Assembly: GCF_000004075.3 (NCBI RefSeq)
Contig: NC_026655.2
Span: 5,208,001-5,272,000, forward strand
Length of the DNA: 64,000 nucleotides
Origin: Cucumis sativus
Taxonomy: Eukaryota; Streptophyta; Magnoliopsida; Cucurbitales; Cucurbitaceae
Direction: 5' to 3'
Shown here: one piece after another, positions 26,486 to 38,876 of the stretch
Position numbering within the stretch: the stretch's first letter is position 1
How the letters are laid out: each line of letters opens with the position of its first letter
The notes under the pieces: generated by a model
What the model saw: only the letters and a program-made list of their open reading frames with translations
Databases searched by the model: none
Told to the model about the DNA's origin: nothing
Translations under genes and position numbers: made by a program

Positions 26486-26864
26486 CTTATAGTCATATGA
26501 TATTAAGGCTCTTCTTTGTCATATAAATTTTCTTTGTTATTCTTTAATTTTGTTTCCTGTGTTTCTGTTTGACATTGTGGGGGTGTTTATTGTATATTTG
26601 TATTGGTAAATATGTATACAAGTTGAGCATCTTTAAGCTTATAGTTGGGTTCGATAATCTCCTATATAATTTTCATTTGTTCTTTCGGTTTCAAAATGTT
26701 ATACATTGAAAGGTTTTTGGCTTAAGTCAATATTCACAATAACATACATTATTGAAGTTTGCCGTCCAACTCAAATCAACTTTAAATTCCATAATTTAAC
26801 TTAGCACTTCAAACACCCAAGCGTTGTGTTTGGTTTCATTTTAGATCTAGTTTCTAACTTTCAA

Positions 26865-26912
26865 GATCTTATGTTTACATTTGAAATCGATCTTATGTTT
26901 ACATTTGAAATC
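26865..26912. repeat. 24-bp tandem duplication
   Basis: Two adjacent copies of gatcttatgtttacatttg plus AAATC, starting at 26865 and 26889, are identical. No gene overlaps. Confidence 0.85.
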
Positions 26913-28038
26913 GGATAGAGTATCATTGGTTAAGTTAAACAACATTCAAAGGAACTAAAGAACGTTGAAAACAACTTGAATCATTACGTATTTATTTCAT
27001 AAGTATTCAAGGAATAAAGTATTCAAGAATTATTCAAAATAATATAAGTGGATTTTAAAAGAATGTTGTTATTGGAGTTTTATACCATTCTAGTGCTACA
27101 AAGTTTCTTCCATAAATAAGTGTAAATCTTTCATGTGGACTGAGATTAGGTGTCACTTCGTTTGAAGTGAATTTCTCTCTTAAAAAAATGCCTTTGTTTT
27201 CAAACTATTTAATCTAAGGAGAAGAAAGAAAAACCTCCGAATGTTAATACTCATAGCCAATAACACTTTGGCAAATGGAACAATTGTGGCTACAATTTTG
27301 GCATCTTTTTTGGGTATTGACTCATTTTCTACTAAATTATCACTGACAAAAGTACTCACATATCATAACTTTTTTCTACACAAAATCAATATCAAAGGAC
27401 AAAGAGTGTTTGAAGTATGCCAACTTCACTTAGAGGGTGCTCCACAAGCTCACTATGTTAAAAGAATATAATAATCACGTCTAGGTGTTTATAAATATTA
27501 TTTTGTTGTTACTAGTTACGTATGTCTCAAATATAAACTATTGTAACTATTGATAAACTCTTTACTTACAATACATTCTTAAAAAGTCAATCCAAACGTG
27601 ATTTTAAAGTTAAATTATATCACGATTAAAATGATAAAACAAACCTAACTTTTAATCATTAAATCTTTAGATATTGTTCCAAGTAACAATAAATGGATTA
27701 AAGGTGCTGCTATTTATGAAGGTACAATTTTTTTTTTTTTTTAATTTTCATTCAAACCTTGGATTATGTTATTTGATGTAACAATTGATATCTTTTTTAT
27801 TGAGTTATGTTTAAACGTGGATAAATTAATAGACTCTTGTGCTTATATTAGTCATAGGTCATATATAACACAAATTGAAACATGAAAGATCTACACTAAC
27901 AAAATATAAAAGACAAAAATTTTGATGTGGAGGATGAGATTTATAGTGACACAAAATGCAATTGTAATAGAAATTTAACATGGATTAGTCCGACTCATCC
28001 AGATATATTGAGGAATCAATTTTTACCGTCCAAAATTT

Positions 28039-28094
28039 GAAATTGTGAGGATTTCATAATAAAGTTGAAATTGTGAGGATTTCATAATAAAGTT
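28039..28094. repeat. 28-bp tandem duplication
   Basis: Two adjacent copies of gaaattgtgaggatttcata plus ATAAAGTT, starting at 28039 and 28067, differ at most at the last base. Intergenic. Confidence 0.85.
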
Positions 28095-29293
28095 TAAATC
28101 TTGCGATATGCCCAAAATTTTACTGTACATTTGATTTGACAAAGCAATTTGATGGCATTGAGAAAAAAAACTGTATACTTTTAAAATTTTTAAGAACAAA
28201 AATTCAATCCAAACATTTTTAAAACTCTGAAACCAACACTTTATCCGACTTTTGGTATTAAAAATTTGGCTTCTGATCTATGTGTTAATAATGAAAAATT
28301 GATTCCTCCTCTCTCCCATTTTTGCACTTTGTTCTTTGTTTGTTGCCGATGAAACCTTTCTTCTTTGGCATTTCAGAGTTTTCCTCTTGTTTTCTACTTC
28401 TGGGTTTTCTTCATTGAGCTGGGATTTTCACGCCATTGCGATCCTGTCCTTGTAAGAATCAACCCCTTCCCTTTTCCCTTTCTCTTTGGGGGAAAAGAAC
28501 CATTTTTCATTCAAATATTAATATTTGGTCAAGTGGGTAGGACGTGGATCTTCAAACAACTCCTGTTTTAGACCATATCGAAAGGGATTAGATTTTGGGA
28601 TGTCTGTCTAATATTATTTCCTTCTTGTTTGGTTTGATATCTGGTGAATGCTCCTATTTGGTTGAGTGGGGGAGAAGGAAAAGGCTTATTTCTTTATTTA
28701 TTCTTGTCGGCGTTGTCCTTTTCTCCTTGTCTATAAGTTAAAAGAGGGGCTATTTGTTTAGAAATATTACTGTGGATGATGGATTATACCCTTTGAGTAT
28801 GCCATCGCTTAGGCATTGGAGTCATCTATCAGACAACTTTAAATATTATCTTCTTCTGTATATGATGTTAAGGATTGAACTCTGATCCTCCTGTTTAATC
28901 TAGATCTTAATGAACAAGGAGATCTAGTTTCTTGTAAGGCCTTGTCATTAGATGGTTTATTTCAAAATTTGTATAGTTTGTGGAGTTGCTTAAAAAGTTG
29001 TAAGTTTGCTTTATTTGTTTCTGTGGATGCATTGGCAACTATAGTTGTATAATACAGCCCCTTGATTATCATGTTCTTTTGTTTATATTGTTAAAACTCT
29101 GTGGAAGTCTTGTTTCTATAGTTTGTCTATATAATTTGGTTTATTTGGTTGATGCAAAATTTTCTGCTTATTGTGGAGCATGTGGGTGAGATTATATGCT
29201 GTTATAGTTTTACTTGTCTGACAAGAGAAGTAATGCAATTGAGCAATTCTTGGCAGGCTTTCTCTTGAAATATTTGAGGTGTTGGAATTTGAA

Positions 29294-31732
29294 ATGTCGT
29301 CTCCAAACAAGCGGAGAGATATGGATGTCATGAAATTGTAAGTTGATTGACAAGTGAGGTTTTCTCTTCGGTTTCTTATTGATTGCTGCTACAATCAGTT
29401 TTAGTTCTTGCATGTATGATATGTTCATACTATGAGATCAACTGCAGAAAATTAATGGAAAACTATGAGGAAGGTGCTGATACCTGATCTTGAGAAATTA
29501 TAATGTAATCCAGGATTTTGGGGTATGCAGTTGAAGGACAAGAAGAATCAACTGGAAAAAATAATCTTGTTGAAGTGTAATGACTGTGAAACTTGAAAGT
29601 ATGCGGTGTTGGAGCTAATGCTGAAGTTTTTCTTTTTCTAAATAACGTTGTTTTTTTGACAGTGATATTAAAATGCTGAAACTATTTTCCCTTGATGAAT
29701 TGTAAGAGAAATTAAGGAATGATTTACTTGCTTAGGGCTGTCTGGCCTACCATTATGAAGTTAGACGATCCTAGGGAAGCTTAGTTTAGACATAATTTTG
29801 GAGTAGTAATCTACTTAATTTTCATTGTATTTCATCCATGATTAGAAAATCATGTAATTGATGTTTCGGATGACCATGATTGAATTGTTTTCGGACTTCG
29901 CCAGTTTATCTAATTAATAGGAGCTCTCCTATGCACTAAAGGTTTTCAATTCTCTTTACATAGATTCCCATTGTACTTTCTTAAGTTGAAGGTGTTGATT
30001 GTTGTTTCTTTGTTGAAATTTTCATATATTAAATCCAGGATGATGAGTGATTACAAAGTGGAGATGATCGACGATGGGCTTAGCGAATTTAATGTTGAAT
30101 TCAACGGTCCAAAAGAAAGTATTCCCTATTCTAATTTGTCTGCTTCTATTACATGTATTTCTAGTTGCTTCAATGTGTAGGGCTGGTGCTGAGAAGTGTA
30201 TTGCAGGTTTCCAAGTGATTTTTCATTTTCTTGAGAGCTTTAGTTTCTATGAATATGCATATGGATGAATAGCAGAGTTTTCCTCTTAACTAGCTGTTGA
30301 ACTTCCAAGTGATGCTACCTTGTTAAGTTCTTTTGGCACCAATCGTTTCAACTCTTAATTTAGTCTCATTTAGAATGTTAAATTACGTGGGGTAACCCTT
30401 GAGCTTTAAATCGGATTCATAACATCAAAGTCTTAGAATATTTAACTTTTATGGTGAATTCTAGTGCTGATGTAGTTCTCATCTATTCGCTTCATATACA
30501 TTACTCATGAGCAGTTTATCTGCTTGAACATTCTGATATACAAAATGGCTGCAACAATGACAGGTGTATACGAAGGTGGAGTTTGGAAAATCCACGTTGA
30601 ACTTCCTGATGCTTATCCGTACAAGTCCCCATCTATTGGGTTTGTGAACAAGATATATCATCCAAATGTTGATGAACTGTGAGCAACCTAGACCTCACAT
30701 AGTGTGCCTCTCAACTTGTTTAAGATTGTTATGTTTTCACTCTAGTGCACTACTATCTCTTATTTTTACAAGGTAGAAGTTTCTCAATGGTCTAAAATTT
30801 CCTTTCCACTTGCAGATCTGGTTCTGTCTGCCTGGATGTGATTAACCAAACTTGGAGTCCAATGTTTGGTAACTTTATATCAATTATCATTTTACTTCTT
30901 CAAGCTCAAAACCTGACATGAATGTTGACTGACAAGCTTTTTTTCTTTACTTTTTTGTTGCATATTTCTGTTTTCCAGACCTATTGAATGTTTTTGAAGT
31001 TTTCCTTCCACAGCTTTTGCTATATCCCAATCCTTCAGATCCCCTTAATGGCGACGCAGCATCTCTAATGTTAAAAGACAGAAGCCAATACGATCAGAAA
31101 GTCAAAGGTACGAGTTCATTCTGCAAATTCTCTACTATGGACTTGAGGTTTATGTGTTTTGCATAAAAGTATACTTTTATCTTTGTATTTAGATTTAGGT
31201 ATCACATTTAGTAAGAATATTGCATAGCACAATGGAGATTTGCATTTGAAACTATTATTAATATGTTGAATATGTTATCTGAAACTCGAGTGATCAACAA
31301 GTTGGAATCCAAGGTGAAGTACTCTGTTCTTTTTGTTGTAGCTATAAGCTAACACGCCATTGGTAAACTACATAAATCTGCTTGTCGATTTTCTTGCTTG
31401 ATTCGTTCTTCATAACATAATGGATAGGGTTTCAATTTGAGAAATGAGCATTTAGAATATTTACAAAACTGTGGAAACAAAAAAAACGTATGGATGTACA
31501 AGACAAGGGTGAGACCAAGTCCTCGAAAGTGCGAATTGAGTAAAGTTTTGATGAGATGTAAATGAAAGTACATATTGTTAGTGTGCTGTTTGGTATGACA
31601 GAGTACTGCGAACGCTATGCAAAAAGGGAAAACGTGACGAATTCAGGTGCAGAAGATGAGAGTGAAGAAGATGTAAGTGATGATGAAAGTGATTCAAGCG
31701 ACAATGATATTGCTGGTCATGTTGATCTCTAA
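29294..31732 (+). CDS. UBC5: Ubiquitin-conjugating enzyme E2, UBC4/5/6 (UBE2H) type
   Basis: Six coding exons (29294..29337, 30039..30118, 30564..30678, 30816..30868, 30979..31107, 31602..31732) encode 183 residues. The UBC fold covers about 1-150, with HPN at 74-76 and the catalytic C85 in [15 protein letters not shown]. The [19 protein letters not shown] stretch and the acidic tail rich in Ser, Asp and Glu (about 155-180) mark the UBC4/5/6 group, the plant counterpart of human UBE2H. The enzyme takes ubiquitin from E1 as a thioester and passes it on with an E3. All junctions keep frame and restore family sequence, including the [13 protein letters not shown] border. A 5'-leader intron is likely upstream. 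UBC4, 5 and 6 cannot be told apart here; the symbol means the group. Confidence 0.95.
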
Positions 31733-33800
31733 AGGCCTTACTAGATTCACACTCTCTCATTCAGACAAAAAAATGAAGAAACACATGAAATGATGTGTTC
31801 CATTACATGGTTTGTTTGGAATGAATGGATATTTCTGTTTGTTTTTGCCAACTTACAATTAGGCTGTAAAATAATGAATGGTTTTCATGTTTTGGGGGTA
31901 AGTGGAAGTACACTCCTATATGATGTTGAAATGTTAGTTTGTATCTTAAATTAATGCCACAAACTCTGTTCGCTACTTGGTGCTTTGAATCCTTCCATCA
32001 TAGAGTTTGTGTATCATGTGCATAACAATAGTAAGGTAATCGACAAAAAAATTTATCTTTCAAACTAACTCACGCTCGAGCTAGATATTGATAATGATAC
32101 ATTTTCCTCTACAATGCATTTAGAATATAAATGATTATATACAATCCCGAATTCTCGTATGCTTAAAATACTTCTATACAAGCATGAATTAAAAATAGTG
32201 ATTTTTTTTTTCTCTATTTCCAGTAGGAATTACTAGATAAATTTTCTTTTGTACAGTAACTTTGTTTAAGTGATTTGAATAATTTGAAATGAACTACAGT
32301 GACAATAGTTGTACATCACTCTCAAATAATCTAAATTGATAAACTCCCAAAAGTTTAAAAAATTGTTTTGGAAAAATTGAAAATGTTTAGTGGAAAATAA
32401 GGATATAAAATTCCAAATAATAAACTGATTAAGTTGTAAAAAAATTCTAAATTCTGAATAAAGAAAAAGAAAAATGATGTAACAAAGTTTAGGAGAGTAG
32501 GCTTCAATTATGCACTTATAGTCTCTAAATTCTGATTTTTTTCAATTATGCACTCATTTTGCCTAAAAGATTCAAGATAAACAAAGGTAAAATTTTGTAT
32601 ACGAGAATTATGTTCGATCTCTTGTTATCTCGATTGCTCGTGATCTTGCTTGTCATGCCTGTCAACACAATTGGAATGAAACTTCGTTGGAAGATCGATC
32701 AACCCACGGGTCCTTAGCTTTGTGCACATTGATGCTCTTTTACGATAATTTTTGTTTTGTTTTTTGTTCTAATACATAAATGGTGGACCTCGTGACTTAA
32801 TTTGTTTTCTTTTCAATATGTAGAAAATTTATACATTCGACTTCTTGATCAATAAATATACACTAAACAATTTCAAATAAATGTCGATTGATTGTCAACG
32901 TAGATGAATTATAAAAATTATATTTTAATTAATAAATAGATAACATGATTTTTAAACAAATCAATAATGTATACTATATTTACATTATTAACATTCTTTT
33001 TATGTGTATATTGTGTTTATAGAGTTTTTTTTACGAAATAATGAAAATGTTGATTCACTTTTGTGCAATATCGAATACATCCACGTAAATGTAAAAACGT
33101 TAACAAAAACATACCAATGAAAAATAAATACAATTGGAATATAAACGTTACTATGACTTGAAAATGTGACGGAGTATTTATATAAAATACTCAAATTAAT
33201 AAAAGTTCGGATGGTTTTGCAATCAAATTTGATTAGGAAACAGCATGAAGACCAAGATATAATATTTTAATATGATATAGTGTCATTATGAAATAAGCAT
33301 GAACACCACAAAAAAAGTTTCCAAAAAAGAGAAAGAAAGAATGAACACTAAAAAGACCAGATTGCAAGGCATTAAAGGTCACGTCCAAATCATTAAACTT
33401 CTATGGCATAATGATATTTTCTTTCTCCAATGAATATGTATAATATATATTAAGACAAAAACTAATAATTTCTTTGTAATGAAGAAGTTTGACCTATTGA
33501 TTCTCACGAGATTTATACCATCGAGTTCATAGAAAAGCCAAAAGTTCTGCCAAAGGTGGGGTGACCTAATTAAAGAATCCCGAGAAACCAACCAAACCTT
33601 TTCAACTTGGACAAATCCCCCCTCTCTAATACACATTTTATTTTAACATATGTGGTATTTCAAGTCAACCTACATCCATCCCTAAGTAACTTTGAAGAAC
33701 AATTTGTCTAATCCTATGATATTTGTTAGGAGTACAAACAAAGTTAAAATATTTGTTAGAGACGAAAATGATATGAGAATGTTAGAACAATTATCTTTAT

Positions 33801-34008
33801 TGGTATAAAACATTTTGGGTGGTTCAAGAAGTAAAGTTATGAGAACTCATGTCAAATGTAGACAATATCATATCATTGTGAGGCATACAACGATTTCAAA
33901 CCATAGTAGCAAGTCTTATGGATAGGTATGAGGCCTTTTGGATGGTTCATAAATAAAATTACAAAGGTTTATGTCCAAAGTAGACAATATCATATTATTA
34001 TAGAGATA
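33801..34008 (+). repeat. Two diverged copies of an LTR-type (TRIM-like) noncoding repeat
   Basis: Copies at 33801..33883 and 33925..34008 share the order ggtat-a-a...cttttgg-tggttca...aaagt-g/agacaatatcatat-attat/tg. This wording recalls a motif I associate with short nonautonomous LTR elements (TRIM/LARD type) in many dicots. The element is a decayed fossil; no coding part is present. The two copies could be paired ends or a local duplication. Family assignment is from memory. Confidence 0.4.
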
Positions 34009-35252
34009 TGTGAAAGTTTCATTGTTCTTATCAACATTTAGGTGTCAAAGAAATTTACAAGGTATTCATAAGTAAGTAACCACGATATATTCATCCTCAT
34101 TTCTTTTAAGTCCTTTATTATACATTTATGCCTAGGACCTTTATTAATCACTAGGACATTCATGATAGTTAGGAGTAAACGAGTCTCTTGTTGGGTGTTA
34201 GTGATATTATTCACTTAAAGTCAAGTTTGCATAATTTGACTTCTGAAATCTACCAAATGATTCTACACTAGTTAATATAGGAGGTTCTTTCTTTATACGT
34301 CCTGAGTCGGTGATATTCTCTACTTCTAACGAATGTGATTAAGTTTTGTATTTTTAACAACATTTTTACCTACCATAGGTAGAGACAAGCGTGTTACAGG
34401 AAGACGCATGGTGACGGGTGTTTGAATGGTCATAATCAAAGAGGGTATTCTGAAGCCATGCGTGCAAGGAAAAGTCAGCAAAGACCCCACATATCACCCA
34501 TTCTCTAAGCCCTTAATTTTATTCCTTTGTCATATTGCTTGAGTTTTAGTGACATATCAATCCAAATTCTTCTGTTCTATACGATACTTTCAAGTCTCTG
34601 CTCTGCCCACCTCTCTCTTTCTCTTTGTCTGGTCATTTTCCTCTTTGCTCCTTTCATTTTCTCCTCTCCAATTATCCCTTTAGGATAATTTTTTTGTTAG
34701 TTTTTGACTTTGTATTATATCACATGGAAATCAAAGTAAAGAAGTTTCACTTGCTGACTTTAGATTTCATCTTCTCAGTTAATGATGTTGTCCAACTTCA
34801 AGTCACCATTAGTGGAAAGAATGTTTTGGTTAGCAGGCTATTAGACAGGGAAATATCATCATTGAAGGTAGATATAATTTTTTTTTTTGTTTCTGATAAA
34901 TAAAGAGAACACAGGCTCCTGTGGGTAATCAAGTTTCTATTTTAATGGTGGACCTCTAAACTCACTCATTCCATATTCTTTACACATCTTCACCTTTTTC
35001 TACCATTCTTTTCTCTAAACTCTTAACCAAAATCTTTGACATATACAAGGAAACAAGAAAAAGAAAATGACTGAAATATCAGGTATTTGTTGAGAGCAGG
35101 TGAAAAGAAAGTTGTACCTTGTGATAGTTTGGTAGAAAATGGGCCTTCAAATTGGAAGTTGTTTTGTTAAAATGTATGGAATTCTCAAGTCTCTTCATGC
35201 CGCGTTGGAGCTTTGGTTGTTACAATCACTGTAGGGCTCAACTGCCACCTTG

Positions 35253-35432
35253 ATGGCCAATCTCAGCCTCACCCACCTTGTCTTTCACACTAAAAAAACC
35301 CAATCAAATCCTAACCCTCTTCCTCTACTTCTGTGGAGAATAAACAATGGAAATCTGAAGATCCCATCTTCACCAGCCAAAGACTCTCTCAGTTTTTTAA
35401 TGGCTTCCTTCATTTTCTGCATCAAATGGTAG
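35253..35432 (+). other. Possible upstream reading frame in the ATL46-like leader
   Basis: A 59-codon frame starts with ATG in good context (ttgATGGCC) and ends 167 bp before the ATL start codon. Base use is more balanced than in the surrounding DNA. It matches no family I know. If the transcript begins upstream of 35253, this frame would be met first by ribosomes and could damp translation of the E3. Equally it may lie in the promoter and never be transcribed. Confidence 0.3.
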
Positions 35433-35599
35433 GTAGGTACCATGCAACCACCTCCTTCAACTTAACATATTCTTTCTTTTCTCTCTTTCTCTAATCTCTT
35501 TCAGCTTTTTCCACTCAAAAAGCAGAAAGGTTCATCCATTACCTGGAAAAAGAAGAAAAGGAGTGAGTGGTTATTGAGTATAGTATCTCATTTCCTGAG

Positions 35600-36664
35600 A
35601 TGCCAAGATTTTTAAATGAAATGAAGCAAAAGGATGGTTATCTGATATACCCATCTCCCCTTTCACCTTTTGATGGTGGCACTGATCCAAAATCAAATGA
35701 TTCTACACCATCGCCATCATCATCTTCTTCTTTCAGCAGTATCAGCCCAATCCTTCTTCTAGTTATAGTGATTCTAGCAGTCATCTTTTTCATCTCTGGT
35801 TTACTCCATTTGCTCGTTCGATTTCTACTAAAAAGATCTTCCCCATCAATCTACCAATCCAATCGATACGCAGAACGGCCTGGATCTCACACACTCCAAA
35901 GACAGCTCCAGCAGCTCTTTCGCCTTCACGATTCAGGCCTCGACCAAACCTTCATCGACGCTTTGCCAGTGTTCTTGTACAAAGATATCATGGGTTTAAA
36001 AGAGCCATTCGATTGCGCCGTTTGTCTCTACGAATTTTCCGATCAGGACAGGCTGAGATTACTCCCCATCTGTAGCCATGCTTTTCACATCAGTTGCATA
36101 GACACATGGCTACTCTCAAACTCCACATGTCCACTCTGCAGGGCCACCCTTTTGGGCTCCAGTTTCCCTTCCGAAAACCCTAATCTCAACGAGATTTTTG
36201 GGCAAGAACACAATTATCACAGACAACCAGAAAACACGGTTTCTGGAAATCATCAGAAACGAGTAACAACAACAATGGAGGAATCTGCAGGGGAAATGAG
36301 AGTATTGTCTGTGAGACTCGGGAAGTTCAAGAAACTAAACAACGAAGAAGAAGAAGAAGAAGATGATGATGATGATGAAATAGAAGAGAAAGGAGAAAGC
36401 AGTAGTCAAAATAACCTTAACGCGAGAAGATGCTACTCAATGGGGACTTACCAATACGTTGTTGGAGAATCAGATTTACAGGTGATGAAGGAGAAGTTAA
36501 ACATAGAGAATGTAAGAGGAAATGGGGAAATGGACGGGAAGAAAATCAGTGGGAGAAGTAAAGGGGAAAGTTTCTCGGTGTCGAAGATTTGGCAATGGTC
36601 GAAGAAGAGTGAGTTGCCAATTACGAGCAGCTCCAACAGTGAATGGAAGACGGCAGTTGTGTGA
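35600..36664 (+). CDS. ATL-family RING-H2 E3 ubiquitin ligase, ATL46/47/13-like
   Basis: One intronless frame of 354 residues from the ATG at 35600. In order: a Ser-rich amino part, one membrane helix at about 51-77 (ILLLVIVILAVIFFISGLL), the GLD motif at 113-115, and a RING-H2 finger from C139 to C180 with C-x2-C, then C-x-H-x2-H-x2-C and a closing C-x2-C (CAVCLYEF...CSHAFHISC...CPLC). The carboxyl part has an acidic run of Glu then Asp at about 249-263 and a conserved-looking MGTYQYVV segment, both found in the ATL13/46/47 group. ATLs are membrane-anchored E3 ligases. In Arabidopsis DEG9 (At5g40200) and ATL46 (At5g40250) are also close neighbours, as I recall, which supports the assignment. 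An in-frame GTG 33 bp upstream is not a plausible start. Confidence 0.94.
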   Translation: MPRFLNEMKQKDGYLIYPSPLSPFDGGTDPKSNDSTPSPSSSSSFSSISPILLLVIVILAVIFFISGLLHLLVRFLLKRSSPSIYQSNRYAERPGSHTLQRQLQQLFRLHDSGLDQTFIDALPVFLYKDIMGLKEPFDCAVCLYEFSDQDRLRLLPICSHAFHISCIDTWLLSNSTCPLCRATLLGSSFPSENPNLNEIFGQEHNYHRQPENTVSGNHQKRVTTTMEESAGEMRVLSVRLGKFKKLNNEEEEEEDDDDDEIEEKGESSSQNNLNARRCYSMGTYQYVVGESDLQVMKEKLNIENVRGNGEMDGKKISGRSKGESFSVSKIWQWSKKSELPITSSSNSEWKTAVV

Positions 36665-38375
36665 AATGTTCATCAATGGAGTTCCGAATTGTATCAGACA
36701 AATGGGATCAAAATGATTGTTGGTTTCTTCTATTTGATTGAATTCAGTTTTCTGTTAGTAAGGAGCTCTCAAGTTGTGTGTAAAACTTGGAACAATGAAG
36801 AACACAATGGTATCCAATTACTCGAGTTTTAGATCTGTCCTAACAATGGCGAATGATGATTTGATCAAATATGGAGTTTTTCAATTTTACGGAAATGTCA
36901 ATCATTTTTTTTCAGGTTCAAATTAGTAAAATTATATATGAGAATTTTATTTTTGATATCAACTCTCCAAACATATTTACAATTATTTGCATGATTAAAA
37001 ATATTTATCCTTACTAGAAAAATGGCTAATAAATTACTAATAATTTTTCAATTTTTTCAATTTTTTTTTATTTTTAAAAACAGTTTATTTAAACTAAAAT
37101 CTAATTTACCTATTTAAATCATATTATTGATGCTTTAATAAATTTCTAAATTAAGTAGCGTTACTTTCTACTTTAGCATTATGCCTTACCATTTCATGGT
37201 CAAATATAATAGGAAACATAAATATTTTCACTCTCAATTTTGGTATATTGACAAATAAGAGATTTAAAATTCACTATTTCTGTGTTTAATAATTCTCTAA
37301 AAAAAATTTAAACAATTCTGATATTTAACTTTAAGATGAATGATAATGCTAATTAATCTATATTTTTTTATTACTTTTTCACAAATATTTAACACAACTT
37401 AAATCTAATTTATTAATTAAACCTAAGTTAAAATTTATGTTTAATAAGACAACTTCCAAAATTTTGTATCTAATATACTTCAAATAATTTTTAGAAAACG
37501 TTGAGTAATTCGAATGGCGGTTGTGAAAGTCCAATAAGTTCTTAGAAACTTATTAAACAAACTTCTTTTAGATTTAGACGATTGTGTATAGAAAAATATT
37601 ATGAAGATGTCATTCGTAAAATTGAATTCTAATTTGTATATGTTTTAAATGCATACATTTACTCAATCATCAAGTATTGGAAGGATGTATATCTTTGGAA
37701 CTAATATGTTTACTTCACTTTCAATTAAGCCCACTTGTAAACTTGTAATTGGTCCAAAGACTCGATAATTTGTGATATTGTCACTAATTATTGGTCGGAG
37801 AAAGACAAATAATTTGTGATGGACCCAAATTTCATACTCAATTGATACATTATTTACATATTGTATATTTTAAAATAGTTTATTGCTTTATGAGAAACAA
37901 AACTAGAAGTACAAACAATAATAATTAAACCTTTAATTCCAACCATATACATTTTACGATAACAATAATTTAATTGGAAGAATACATATTACCTAACTCG
38001 ATTTTTTTTGTTTAAAGAAAACAAACCCAAAAAGGAAAGAAAGAGAGAAAATAAATACACACTCTATCGATTAATAAGAATTTATATAAATAAAACTCTG
38101 TGAAATTTGGAATTATACAATTTTTAATTGGAAAAAGAATAAAACAAAATTATATCAACTATAAGAATATAAAGACCCACCCAATCATTTAGCTACACGT
38201 CATCCCATTAAAAAAATAGTAAACTATCTTCTTTAACACGCGTACCGACGCCATTGGCGCCTCCCTACTACTTCATCCAAAACAGTCAATTTCCAGCTCA
38301 TCAGTTGAAAAATACCGCCCGTTCAACTTCACCGGAGAAGACAAGACCCATCACCATCGCCTTCGCCGCCGTATC
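36665..38375. other. Interval between convergent ATL46-like gene and 38376..38876
   Basis: The two flanking genes point at each other. The first 200 bases should be the ATL 3' untranslated region. The remainder is AT-rich, without a recognisable gene, repeat or RNA. Sequence from about 38220 becomes GC-richer and is probably the 3' untranslated region of the minus-strand gene. Confidence 0.5.
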
Positions 38376-38876
38376 CTAACCATTCACCGCAGCAGAAGAA
38401 GACGATTTCACAGGCGCCGGAGGGATGGCAGCAAACCGGTCTGAGAAGTTCTGAAACCCACCACCAGTATTGTATTCATCCCCATCAAAATCCACATCCC
38501 CATTATGCCCCTCGTCGAAATTCAAAGCGTAACTGATAGGGTCATATTGGAATTTTCCAAGCTTAACAGTAGCCGGACGGTTCCTATTGAACCGACGAAT
38601 AAACGTCTTCCATCTCGGACCGGCGACGATCTCCGACCATTCACGAAGCTTCTTGAGGGATCTGATTCCGCCTGTCCACCAGTGATGATCTTCGCTATCA
38701 AACTTGGTGGATTTTGCTTTCGTCTTCACCCGTTCCCACCATGAAAGCTCATCGGAACCCGACCGACTTGGTCCAAAGCAAGGGAAACAAAAACAACTGT
38801 AGCGTTTAGAGGTTAAAAGAGCATCGGCGCCATCGATTGATTCTAATTCCTTGAAAGCTCCGTCACGGTCTCCCAT
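38376..38876 (-). CDS. Uncharacterised plant-specific protein with a KFQYDPxSYALNFDEG motif
   Basis: One intronless frame of 166 residues, starting at ATG (revcomp of 38874-38876); an in-frame TTG two codons upstream is not a start. Visible parts: a cysteine cluster CFCFPCFG at about 30-37 that could be palmitoylated, a tryptophan-rich and basic middle (SWWERVK, HHWWTGGIRSLKKLREWSE), a basic RRFNRNRP stretch, then GKFQYDPISYALNFDEG and a flexible Ser/Ala-rich end. I recognise the YDPxSYALNFDEG pattern from unnamed plant proteins but know no function. The GC-rich, well-balanced codons against AT-rich flanks make it a real gene. Its presumed leader is a long TTTCTC-type run (38883..38913 on the minus strand). 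Confidence 0.85.
   Translation of the reverse strand: MGDRDGAFKELESIDGADALLTSKRYSCFCFPCFGPSRSGSDELSWWERVKTKAKSTKFDSEDHHWWTGGIRSLKKLREWSEIVAGPRWKTFIRRFNRNRPATVKLGKFQYDPISYALNFDEGHNGDVDFDGDEYNTGGGFQNFSDRFAAIPPAPVKSSSSAAVNG

Larger units (their letters stand above)
26486..29293. other. Interval before the UBC gene, with its likely 5' leader and leader intron
   Basis: The first 1.8 kb hold short tandem duplications (26865..26912 and 28039..28094) but no gene. From about 28310 the sequence turns pyrimidine-rich and looks like a transcribed leader. A donor (CCTT|GTAAGA, intron from 28452) and an acceptor (TTGGCAG, intron end 29256) would make an 805-bp leader intron, a common feature of plant UBC genes. 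The leader exon borders are inferred from splice signals alone. Confidence 0.45.
31733..35599. other. 3.9-kb interval before the ATL46-like gene
   Basis: No gene is supported. About 33801..34008 contains two diverged copies of an LTR-type noncoding repeat. The end, from about 34600, is pyrimidine-rich with several possible leader segments and an upstream reading frame (35253..35432), so the ATL transcript may start well before its start codon. The rest is AT-rich and featureless to me. Confidence 0.5.
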
